Assembly: GCA_007130345.1 (NCBI GenBank)
Contig: SLSP01000349.1
Span: 1-12,755, forward strand
From: Thermoflexales bacterium
Lineage (GTDB): Bacteria > Chloroflexota > Anaerolineae > B4-G1 > SLSP01
Reading direction: 5' to 3'
DNA: 12,755 nt
In this document: positions 1 through 6,395 of the stretch, one piece after another
Numbering within the stretch: the first letter of the stretch is position 1
Layout: every line of letters begins with the position of its first letter
The notes under the pieces: generated by a model
Databases searched by the model: none
The model's input: the letters and a program-made list of their open reading frames with translations, nothing else
Told to the model about the DNA's origin: nothing
Position numbers and translations under genes: made by a program

Positions 1-627
1 AGTGGGCTGGAGCTTCATGAACACGGCCACATCACCGAATTGGAGATTGCCGTCAACGAGGCAGATTTTCTTATCTGTTCCGAGCAGGCTTTGCAAGGCA
101 ATCGACAGATTGACGGCCATTGTGGTGCAACCGGTGCCTCCTTTGGGGCTATACATGGTGATGACTTTGGCGAATTGGCGGCTTATGGCCGCAGATTCAG
201 CCGCCGGCTTCGCGCCGGCGACCGGGCCTAGCGGCCCGGTCCCGATCTTTTGGCGCAACTTGAAGGCGCGGTGAATCGCGTCTAGGAGGTCGTCAGCGCT
301 CGGGGGCTTGGTGAGATAGTCCCGCGCGCCGGCCATCATCGCCCGGCGCATATAGTCCGTCTCCCCCTGCACCGAAAGCATAATCACCTGCGCCATTGGC
401 AGGATTTCGATGACTTTGCCGGTAGTGGCGATGCCATCTATTCCCGGCAGGTTGATGTCCATTAAGATAACGTCGGGATAGGCTCCGGCGACGACCTCAA
501 GGGCCTGCTCGCCGCTACCAGCCATAGCCACTACATCGATATCGGGATCGAAGGAGAGCAGTTTGCGCAACTGCTCGCGCGTTTCCGCAATATCGTCAAC
601 AATCATTACGCGAATTTTATCAGCCAT
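1..627 (-). CDS. Receiver-TadZ/CpaE fusion ATPase of Flp/Tad pilus assembly (partial, 3' end off window)
   Basis: The frame is open from ATG at 627 to the window edge (209 codons, no stop). Residues 1-120 form a response-regulator receiver: acidic pocket D11/D12, phosphoacceptor D57 in LMDINLPG, S85 and K107 (YLTKP). A Gly/Pro/Ala linker (about 128-150) leads to a ParA/MinD-type P-loop, SPKGGTGCTT (160-169), then VDGNLQFGD (191-199), as in TadZ/CpaE proteins that position the pilus machine at the pole. The deviant-Walker lysine K162 is present, but the usual second lysine is C167, which recurs as a variation in this family. A good ribosome site, AGGAGAGG (632-639), sits 4 nt before the ATG and overlaps the cpaB stop, so the pair is probably translationally coupled. 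Whether D57 is phosphorylated cannot be judged. The family call is firm; the missing C-terminus prevents checking the rest of the ATPase. Confidence 0.88.
   Translation of the reverse strand, partial: MADKIRVMIVDDIAETREQLRKLLSFDPDIDVVAMAGSGEQALEVVAGAYPDVILMDINLPGIDGIATTGKVIEILPMAQVIMLSVQGETDYMRRAMMAGARDYLTKPPSADDLLDAIHRAFKLRQKIGTGPLGPVAGAKPAAESAAISRQFAKVITMYSPKGGTGCTTMAVNLSIALQSLLGTDKKICLVDGNLQFGDVAVFMKLQPT
202..241. repeat. Two abutting GC-rich hairpins inside the receiver-ATPase linker
   Basis: Arms CGCCGGC (202-208) and GCCGGCG (214-220) are perfect complements around a 5-nt loop. Arms GACCGGGCC (220-228) and GGCCCGGTC (233-241) are perfect complements around TAGC. Both fall in the low-complexity linker of the fusion gene, where protein constraint is weak. 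They may be a small palindromic insertion (REP/MITE-like) tolerated in frame, or an RNA structure that slows the ribosome between domains. The palindromes are directly visible; their origin is not known. Confidence 0.6.
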
Positions 628-637
628 GTAACCTCTC

Positions 638-1777
638 CTAATCTGGTGGCGGTGTTTCTAGCGGCGGTACGGTTAGGGGAACGCGGATGGGTTGTGGGGC
701 TACCGGGAGGTTCCCTAGCGTTTCGGGGTACTGGTATTTGTCGATCAAGTAACGCGACCAGACCGGTTGTGGCTGGATGACCATGTCTTGGAAGCCGGAG
801 GGCCGCAGCACGAAGTCCAGGTCCGCGCCCATCTCCAAGAGGTACTTGAGGATCATCGCGTCTTCTCGTGTTACCAACAGCGTGATAGGTTCGACATCTC
901 GATAAGGTTCCTCAATTATTATCGGTTCGTCCGTAGTCTGTTGTTGCTGCATACCGCCCATAATATTGGGAGCGCCGCCCTCATCATTTTCGGGCTGGGC
1001 CGGTGCTGGGGCTGGTGCCGGCCCGGCCGGCAGATCGGTATCTTCCCAGAGGCCGATGTGCCAGACGATGGCATCTTGCACGGTGAGTTGGACGATGATT
1101 TGTTCTATCGTGCTGGTGGCATAGATGAGGGCCGACTGATCGTTGGGGAAGGTCTCAAATCGACCGGTGATGTATTCGCCCCGGATGATTTCTTCATCTA
1201 TGGCTTCGTCACTTGAGGGCAAGGCCAGGAAGTTGATCGGATACGGGGACTGGAATTCCGGATCCACCGAGATCATCTTGATGGCAGCGATCACATCCAC
1301 GCGATCTCCCGGTTTGATGGCCCAGGCTACCGCGCCCTGCGTATCCATCGGGATAGCATAGGCCACGCGGTTACTCGGACTGAAGAAGGACGCCGCTGAC
1401 CCCGGCATGCTCAGCGTGTCGGCCCCGGTGGTGAGCATATTGGGCATCACGGGCATCCCCAGGGGGATATTCATACGGGCGTATTTGCCATCGACTTCGC
1501 TCAGGTTGGTATAGTGCTGGCGTGGCAGGTAATCATTGGGCCAGGCTTGAAGTTCTACCGCGAAGTCCTCGATGTTGATCAGCATACCCATCGGGATGTT
1601 CTGGCTGGAGACTACAATTTCCGTAAAATCGGAAGGCACGTATTCTGCCATGGGAGTCTCTTCACCTTCTGGTTCTTCAACAGAGGGCGTCTGTAAAAGG
1701 AAGATGCCGCCCACCGCGACCAGGAGAAGCAAGACGATAACGACGACGACAATGAGCAGAGTTTTGTTTCCGCGCAT
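638..1777 (-). CDS. cpaB: Flp pilus assembly protein CpaB/RcpC
   Basis: This 379-residue protein has the CpaB/RcpC plan. One N-terminal membrane segment (about 6-28) is followed by a short acidic linker and then a SAF-like domain (about 53-115) beginning IVVSSQNIPMGMLI and containing the ARMNIPLGMPVMPNML segment. A longer extracytoplasmic region follows, including AIKPGDRVDVIAAI and a late SITLLVT-like strand (EPITLLVTREDA). Family members help the Flp pilus cross or anchor in the envelope. An Ala/Pro run and a glutamine run (about 250-285) make a flexible linker, and the C-terminus is proline-rich. AGGAGG (1783-1788) lies 5 nt before the ATG. It is the first gene of a minus-strand operon, 10 bases ahead of the receiver-TadZ gene. 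No small Flp pilin ORF is recognisable between its start and the promoters upstream, where many Tad loci carry one. Confidence 0.85.
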   Translation of the reverse strand: MRGNKTLLIVVVVIVLLLLVAVGGIFLLQTPSVEEPEGEETPMAEYVPSDFTEIVVSSQNIPMGMLINIEDFAVELQAWPNDYLPRQHYTNLSEVDGKYARMNIPLGMPVMPNMLTTGADTLSMPGSAASFFSPSNRVAYAIPMDTQGAVAWAIKPGDRVDVIAAIKMISVDPEFQSPYPINFLALPSSDEAIDEEIIRGEYITGRFETFPNDQSALIYATSTIEQIIVQLTVQDAIVWHIGLWEDTDLPAGPAPAPAPAQPENDEGGAPNIMGGMQQQQTTDEPIIIEEPYRDVEPITLLVTREDAMILKYLLEMGADLDFVLRPSGFQDMVIQPQPVWSRYLIDKYQYPETLGNLPVAPQPIRVPLTVPPLETPPPD

Positions 1778-1906
1778 GGAAACCTCCTTAAGATGAAACT
1801 GGGTTTAGGGTTGACCCGTGTGCCTCTTGCGACGTTGCCGGGCATCTCGCGTGCTTGTGCATTGCATACCAGATGTCGTAATATCAGGGGTAGCCGATAG
1901 TTTTGT

Positions 1907-1964
1907 GAAGTGCAACGCGCTTTGATACGTGGCATACACTGCGCGAGCCAGGGCCTTGCACTTC
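1907..1964 (-). promoter_or_regulatory. Long-range inverted repeat in the cpaB leader
   Basis: GAAGTGCAA (1907-1915) is perfectly complementary to TTGCACTTC (1956-1964). Inside these arms CGCGC (1916-1920) pairs with GCGCG (1941-1945). In a transcript from the 2005-2032 promoter this would be a nested stem in a leader of about 220 nt. It matches no riboswitch consensus I know, including that of c-di-GMP. Its function is unknown. Confidence 0.4.
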
Positions 1965-2004
1965 GAGCGCACTCTAAAACTGAACGGATACTATAATTCT
2001 AATC

Positions 2005-2032
2005 AGTTTATCACGCCCCAAGTGGATGTCAA
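2005..2032 (-). promoter_or_regulatory. Candidate promoter of the cpaB/tadZ operon
   Basis: On the minus strand a perfect TTGACA (2032-2027) is followed after 16 nt by TAAACT (2010-2005; 4 of 6 to TATAAT). Transcription would start near 1998, leaving a leader of about 220 nt before cpaB. An inverted repeat abuts the -35 box on its upstream side. Confidence 0.45.
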
Positions 2033-2047
2033 TGTTCATACGAACAT
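2032..2047. promoter_or_regulatory. Palindromic operator candidate beside the cpaB -35 box
   Basis: ATGTTC (2032-2037) and GAACAT (2042-2047) are perfect inverted arms around ATAC. The site shares one base with TTGACA on the minus strand, a position typical of activator binding. The half-site order is GTTC-N4-GAAC, the reverse of the Gram-positive SOS box GAAC-N4-GTTC, so it is not called LexA. Confidence 0.4.
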
Positions 2048-2098
2048 ATTCGGGTGTCTGGCGCATCTGTGTCCATAACGATAGCCTGGTTCATCTCA

Positions 2099-2128
2099 AT
2101 TATACACCATTTTTGGTTTGGATAACAA
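2099..2128 (-). promoter_or_regulatory. Second, distal minus-strand promoter candidate
   Basis: The minus strand carries TTGTTA (2128-2123), an 18-nt spacer and a consensus TATAAT (2104-2099). It would give a leader of over 300 nt for cpaB. Transcription would begin almost exactly at an ATG (2094) opening a 21-codon frame that ends at 2029. Confidence 0.45.
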
Positions 2129-2140
2129 CCCCGCTTTCTG

Positions 2141-2351
2141 GTACAGCGCGGCATAAATAACGCCCCAGTTGAATGTGCTCCACGGGGAACGTCAGTTCCC
2201 CGTTCTGACGGATCGTCGCGGATCTGACGATCCGCTCTGAGCGAGGCTAACTGGAGGAGGCCACCAAGCAGTCTTATAAGCAAGCTCCAAGCGGGCGTCT
2301 AAGTAGCTTATCGTAAGTCGGATTGGCAATCCGACTACGGCCGCGCTGTAC
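2141..2351. mobile_element. MITE-like palindromic element, copy 1 (211 bp)
   Basis: The terminal inverted repeats GTACAGCGCGGC (2141-2152) and GCCGCGCTGTAC (2340-2351) are perfect over 12 bp. Three hairpins lie between them: a 9-bp stem around GTCA (ACGGGGAAC / GTTCCCCGT, within about 2172-2193), CGGATCGTC / GACGATCCG with an alternative GCGGATC-TGAC-GATCCGC stem (within about 2210-2234), and AGTCGGATT-GGC-AATCCGACT (2316-2336). There is no coding content. Bases 2141-2250 align without gaps to 11251-11360 at about 88% identity (13 mismatches by eye). If the ends are read as TA|CAGCGCGGC, the element is flanked by TA on both sides, as for IS630/Tc1-type MITEs; that family assignment is inference. 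Confidence 0.75.
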
Positions 2352-2387
2352 TAGCGATGATTTGAGATTACGACACGAAAAAGGCGC

Positions 2388-2434
2388 GATTTCTCGACGC
2401 CATTCCGCTACGCTCCATTTCGCTCGAAATGACG
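2388..2434. repeat. Degenerate palindromic dispersed repeat (GATTTCTCG ... CGCTCGAAATGAC type)
   Basis: The stretch begins GATTTCTCGACG and ends TTTCGCTCGAAATGACG, with a CGCTACGCTCC core. It resembles the GTCATTTCGAGCG...GAGAAATC palindromic repeat that I recall as scattered through many bacterial genomes and often flanking other repeats. Only one copy is in the window, so calling it a repeat rests on recognition rather than on comparison here. Confidence 0.4.
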
Positions 2435-2503
2435 TAGCTTCTGCTGGTCTTCTGATGTCTTCAAAAACGAAAGTGATAGGTAGCCAGACACGCTTCTAAA
2501 AGG

Positions 2504-2534
2504 AAGGGGCTCGGGGCAGATGAAAAGCCCCCTT
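2504..2534. terminator. Terminator-like hairpin without an obvious client gene
   Basis: AAGGGGCT (2504-2511) pairs with AGCCCCCTT (2526-2534), with one bulged C and a 14-nt loop. TTGTATTTT follows on the plus strand, and CCTTTT follows on the minus strand. No gene ends nearby, so it may insulate the divergent operons from readthrough, end a small unseen transcript, or be the relic of another repeat. Confidence 0.35.
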
Positions 2535-2575
2535 CTTGTATTTTGCTCTGAGTGTTGTATGATGACCTTCGTGGT

Positions 2576-2617
2576 ATCAAGTTAAGAGCAATGCAACTTC
2601 TGAAGTCTTAATTTGAT
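2576..2617. promoter_or_regulatory. Imperfect 12-bp inverted repeat upstream of the glycan operon promoter
   Basis: ATCAAGTTAAGA (2576-2587) and TCTTAATTTGAT (2606-2617) are complementary at 11 of 12 positions. The 18-base interval also contains CTTC-T-GAAG (2597-2605). The right arm overlaps the first two bases of the -35 box at 2616-2621, so it could be an operator controlling the downstream operon. Confidence 0.4.
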
Positions 2618-2645
2618 GACATCGCGAGGGTTTTTGGGATATTAT
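2616..2645 (+). promoter_or_regulatory. Candidate promoter of the Wzy-TPR/WecA-like operon
   Basis: ATGACA (5 of 6 to TTGACA) is followed after 18 nt by TATTAT (2640-2645; 5 of 6). Transcription would start near 2652, about 70 nt ahead of the ATG at 2722. Confidence 0.5.
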
Positions 2646-2721
2646 AGCGGCATGGATGGTTGCCAGAGGGGAAGATGTCTCGCTGGTGTGTCAGGGTCTG
2701 TGATTGGAAAGGAGTTCGTCA

Positions 2722-5700
2722 ATGAGTTCATCTCGATTAAGTGTATTTTGTGACCGGGCTTTAGAGATCGGCTGGCTGCTGGGTGTGACCATCACGCCCG
2801 TCTTCTTCAACGTCTATTCCAGCCGCGTCTTTGAACCCGATAAGCTGACGACATTGCGCGCGCTGGCCGTCGTAATGGCGATTCTGTGGATCGCGCGGTA
2901 CGCGGATGAGAAACTGCGAGATCGAGCGGCGGCGGCGGTGCGCTTTAGCTGGAACACGCCGCTGGTTATGCCGGCCCTGCTGACGATGCTGGTCTACTTG
3001 ATCAGCACGGCGTTCTCGGTGGTTCCCTACACGAGCTTCATGGGATCGTATCAGCGATTGCAAGGAACGTATTCTCTCTTCGGCTACCTGGTGATTTTCT
3101 TCGCAATCCTGACCAGCCTGCGCACGCGCGCGCAACTTTCGCGCCTGGTGACGGTGCTGATTCTCAACAGCTTGCCGGTCTCGCTCTATGGGATTGTGCA
3201 GCATAGCGGGAGTGATCCCTTGCCCTGGGCCGGCGACGTTATGCGGCGCGTGGCTTCTAATATGGGGAACGCCATCTTCGTGGCCGCGTACCTGATTATG
3301 ATAGTCCCGCTGACCGGCGCGCGCATCGTGGAGAGCTTCGGCGATATTCTAACGCGAGAGGACGCGCGCTTCAGCGACATTTTGCGCGCCTCCGGCTACA
3401 TCTTCATCCTGGCGGTGCAGTTGTTGACCATCTGGTTCTCACAGAGTCGTGGCCCGTGGCTCGGCGTCGTCGTGATCGGGTTCCTCTTCCCCTACCTGGG
3501 GCTGATCTCGTTATTGCGGCAGGTCTCCGAAGAGGACGGCGCGCGCGGTTCCTGGGTGGACATCGGGCGGGGCCTGGTATTCGGCCTGGGGGCGATGGCG
3601 GGGCCAGGTGCCGCGGCCGGGCTGCTCTACCTCCTCTTGGGATGGTTGGGCGGCGTGCCGGCGTTGGCATTTCTGCGCGACTCGTCCATCCCGCTGTATG
3701 CGGCGGGCTTGATAGCCGCCTTGTTGTTCGGAGGATTGTGGCTCTATTTTGTGGTGGAGCGCAAGGGCTGGCGCTGGCTCTGGATTGGCTGGGGGACGAT
3801 GGGGATGGTGGGTGCCCTGCTGCTCCTGGCCGTGAACGTGGAAGGCCCACTCCAGGCCCGCGCCCGCGAGGTGGACGCTTTACGCCGCCTGACCACCATC
3901 ACGCAGTTGCAGGATGGCACCGGCAAGGTGCGTGGACTGATTTGGCAAGGCACGGTAGACCTCATCCTGCCGGGCGATCCTATCACCTATCCTGATGGCA
4001 CGGAAGATCCGTTCAACGCCGTGCGCCCGCTGATCGGCTATGGCCCGGAATCGATGTACGTCGCCTACAACTCCGTTTATCCGCCGGAACTGGGGCATTA
4101 CGAAGCGCGCACGGCCTCGCCGGATCGCGCGCATAACGAGACGCTGGACGCTCTGGCGATTACCGGCGTGCTTGGGCTGGCCGTCTATATCCTCACCTTT
4201 GGCAGCGCCTTCTATTGGGGCTTCCGGTGGCTCGGCCTGCTGGAAAATCGCCGCCAGTTCGCGCTGTTCGTCGCCCTGGACGTGGTGATTGCCCTGGTCT
4301 TCTTCATCATCGCCACGAACCTGGAAGGGGCGTACCTCTTCGCGGTGGCGATTCCGCTAGGGATGCTGGTGGGCAAGATGCTGTACCTCACACTGCGCGC
4401 CGTCGGATACCTCTTTTGGGGACGGTATCGTGACGTGGATGAGGCCACGCCGGAAACGTCGGCGCGCCCGCCTCTGGCGCAGCCCCACCTTGTGTTGATC
4501 ATCGCCATCATCACGGCAATAATGGCCCACTTCGTCGAGATCAACTTCGGGATTGCCATTGCGGCCACGCGGACGACGTTCTGGGCTATGGCCGGCTTAC
4601 TGGTGGTGTTGGGCAAGCAATGGGTGGCTGGCGTGGAAGAAGTCGCGGATCCCACCGTGACGGTCGCCCGTCAAAGCCGCCGCCGGAAATCTCGGCAACA
4701 AAGCATGCCACGCTGGGTCATCCCCGTTGTCGTCCTGAGTCTGGTGGGGACGTTTCTGCTCGGCACCCTGGCCTTCGACTTCATCAACAATCCTACCCGC
4801 TCGCAATTTGCCTATGAGATTTTCACCAAATCCCTGACCACGCGCTTGGTTGGCGGAGAGGAAGTGCAATCCTATGGCGCGCTGATGATCTTTTTCTTCA
4901 CCTGGCTGGTTTTCGGCCTGGTCGGGTTGAGCGAGTATGACCGCGAGGGCCTGTTCAAGCAAGATGCTCAGGCTTGGGGCATCGCGCTCTTCGTCTACGC
5001 GCTGATCTCCCTGATGGGGTTGCTGATGTTCGGAAGTATGGTCGCCGAGCATCAGGCGATGCTGACCAAGATACCGGTAGATCAGGCGAGTATCGAGACC
5101 CTTTCGCGGGATGTGGTCAACATCGCCATAACGCTGGCCGGGCTGCTAGGACGGTACTACTTCCTGATCTTCTTCACAATGATCGTCGCCGGCACGCTGG
5201 CGATGTGGGAAGGCGCGCTGCCCGACGAGTGGGGCAGCGGATGGGCGGCCTTGATCCTGACGGTTTTGCTGCTAGGCAGTATCTACGTGAACCAGAGAAC
5301 CAACTACGACTTGATCCGGGCCGATATCGTCTTCAAACAGGGCGGCGTGTTCGCCAACAGCCGCAGTATCAACGAGAAGCAAATCGGCATCGCCCATTAC
5401 AAGCAGTCATTGGACTATGTGCCGCGCGAGGATTATTACAACCTCTTCTTGGGCAAGACCTATCTGGAGTTGACCCAGGGGTATCCGGTGCAGTTTGACG
5501 CGCTGGATGAAGCGCAGCGGGACGCGCAGCAGGCGCAGTGGCAGGCTTCGGTGGACTGGGCCTCTTTGGACGCGACGCAGCAACAACAACTGATGCAACA
5601 GTGGATTGCGTCCTGGGAGCAGCAGCAGCGGCAGCAACAGCGGGCCTACTTCGACGAGACCGAGCGGGTGTTATTGCACGCCCGCGAACTGAACCCGCTC

Positions 5701-6393
5701 AACACGGATCACAGCGCGAACCTGGCCCGGTTCTACAAGTCGTGGGCGGCCCGCGTGGCGATGGATATGCGCGCGCCTGACCTCACCGAAGCGGAACTGG
5801 CCGATCTGGCGGCGCAGCGGGAAGCGCTACTCGAAAAATCGCAGGAAAACTATGAGACCGCGCTGATGCTCAGTCCGAACAACCCCATTATCTGGAACGA
5901 ACTGGCGCAGTTGTATGCCAGCGATATGAACGATATGGTGATGTTCCACGAAATCATCACCCAATCCCTACAGGTGGACCCCGACTTCGAGCAGACGTGG
6001 ATGCTGTTGGGCGATATGCGCTCCACGCAAGGCGATGCCGATGGCGCTATCGAGGCCTATCAGATGGCCTTGGAAGCTCCTCGCCGCTCCTTCCCACAGC
6101 ACTGCACCGTGCGGCAGGTCTTGGGGACGCTACAGGTGCAGCACGGCAAATGGGATGATGCGCTGGATACTCTGACCCTCGCGGTGGAACGGTGCGCCAG
6201 AGACCGCAGCGCGTGGGAATTGTACCGCCTGTTGGCTATCGTGTACTCCAACATCGACGACATCGACGCGGCCCGTGATGCGGCCAATCAAGCCTTGATG
6301 CTGGCCCCGGAGGCGCAGCAAGCCACGATGCAGCAACTCGTCGATTCGCTGGAGCCGCAGGTCATCCCCGTCGAACCGGAACCGGAGCCTTAG
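2722..6393 (+). CDS. O-antigen ligase/Wzy-type polymerase with C-terminal TPR domain
   Basis: This 1223-residue membrane protein starts at the ATG at 2722, preceded by GGAAAGGAG with 7 nt spacing. The upstream in-frame TTG at 2704 overlaps that ribosome site and is rejected. Residues 1-570 are polytopic with the Wzy_C/O-antigen ligase signature: GYGPESM (439-445) and DRAHNETLD with H471, in the external loop where WaaL and PglL enzymes keep a functional histidine. A second hydrophobic block (about 589-857) follows. A soluble tail (about 880-1210) carries several TPR-like helical pairs, such as LGDMRSTQGDADGAIEAYQMAL, interrupted by a glutamine-rich stretch (about 930-980). The protein ends PVEPEPEP. 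It probably polymerises lipid-linked glycan or transfers it to lipid, wall or protein. Its length is well above a plain ligase (about 400-500). Substrate and acceptor are unknown. The next gene starts 2 nt after the stop. Confidence 0.82.
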   Translation: MSSSRLSVFCDRALEIGWLLGVTITPVFFNVYSSRVFEPDKLTTLRALAVVMAILWIARYADEKLRDRAAAAVRFSWNTPLVMPALLTMLVYLISTAFSVVPYTSFMGSYQRLQGTYSLFGYLVIFFAILTSLRTRAQLSRLVTVLILNSLPVSLYGIVQHSGSDPLPWAGDVMRRVASNMGNAIFVAAYLIMIVPLTGARIVESFGDILTREDARFSDILRASGYIFILAVQLLTIWFSQSRGPWLGVVVIGFLFPYLGLISLLRQVSEEDGARGSWVDIGRGLVFGLGAMAGPGAAAGLLYLLLGWLGGVPALAFLRDSSIPLYAAGLIAALLFGGLWLYFVVERKGWRWLWIGWGTMGMVGALLLLAVNVEGPLQARAREVDALRRLTTITQLQDGTGKVRGLIWQGTVDLILPGDPITYPDGTEDPFNAVRPLIGYGPESMYVAYNSVYPPELGHYEARTASPDRAHNETLDALAITGVLGLAVYILTFGSAFYWGFRWLGLLENRRQFALFVALDVVIALVFFIIATNLEGAYLFAVAIPLGMLVGKMLYLTLRAVGYLFWGRYRDVDEATPETSARPPLAQPHLVLIIAIITAIMAHFVEINFGIAIAATRTTFWAMAGLLVVLGKQWVAGVEEVADPTVTVARQSRRRKSRQQSMPRWVIPVVVLSLVGTFLLGTLAFDFINNPTRSQFAYEIFTKSLTTRLVGGEEVQSYGALMIFFFTWLVFGLVGLSEYDREGLFKQDAQAWGIALFVYALISLMGLLMFGSMVAEHQAMLTKIPVDQASIETLSRDVVNIAITLAGLLGRYYFLIFFTMIVAGTLAMWEGALPDEWGSGWAALILTVLLLGSIYVNQRTNYDLIRADIVFKQGGVFANSRSINEKQIGIAHYKQSLDYVPREDYYNLFLGKTYLELTQGYPVQFDALDEAQRDAQQAQWQASVDWASLDATQQQQLMQQWIASWEQQQRQQQRAYFDETERVLLHARELNPLNTDHSANLARFYKSWAARVAMDMRAPDLTEAELADLAAQREALLEKSQENYETALMLSPNNPIIWNELAQLYASDMNDMVMFHEIITQSLQVDPDFEQTWMLLGDMRSTQGDADGAIEAYQMALEAPRRSFPQHCTVRQVLGTLQVQHGKWDDALDTLTLAVERCARDRSAWELYRLLAIVYSNIDDIDAARDAANQALMLAPEAQQATMQQLVDSLEPQVIPVEPEPEP

Positions 6394-6395
6394 CG

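Larger units (their letters stand above)
1778..2721. other. Long divergent intergenic region
   Basis: No convincing protein gene was found in these 944 bases. The one longer frame here (2029-2283, minus) runs through the repeat element and shows no family motif. The region holds a structured leader and two candidate promoters for the minus-strand pilus operon, a MITE-like element (2141-2351), a second palindromic repeat (2388-2434), a C/G-rich hairpin (2504-2534) and the promoter of the plus-strand glycan operon with an inverted repeat beside it. A weak further plus-strand promoter is possible at 2536-2563 (TTGTAT, 16 nt, TATGAT). Confidence 0.8.

Noticed and set aside
1612..1935. 107-codon minus-strand frame as a small pilin-like gene
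   Set aside because: It overlaps the start of cpaB in another frame and lacks a prepilin motif. Its hydrophobic stretch is the shifted reading of the cpaB membrane segment.
1778..2000. c-di-GMP riboswitch in the pilus leader
   Set aside because: It is attractive by context, but the conserved core bases of the GEMM class are not present.
2032..2047. LexA/SOS box
   Set aside because: The half-sites are in the order GTTC-N4-GAAC rather than GAAC-N4-GTTC, and no SOS gene is adjacent.
2029..2283. 84-codon minus-strand frame as a full gene
   Set aside because: Most of it is the MITE-like element read through its hairpins. Only the last 21 codons are kept, as a weak leaderless ORF idea.
2141..2351. 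CRISPR array or phage attachment site
   Set aside because: There are no regularly spaced direct repeats, cas genes, integrase or tRNA. The structure is inverted repeats only.
2704..2721. TTG start for the Wzy-TPR gene
   Set aside because: The TTG lies within and overlaps the purine-rich ribosome site that correctly spaces the ATG at 2722.
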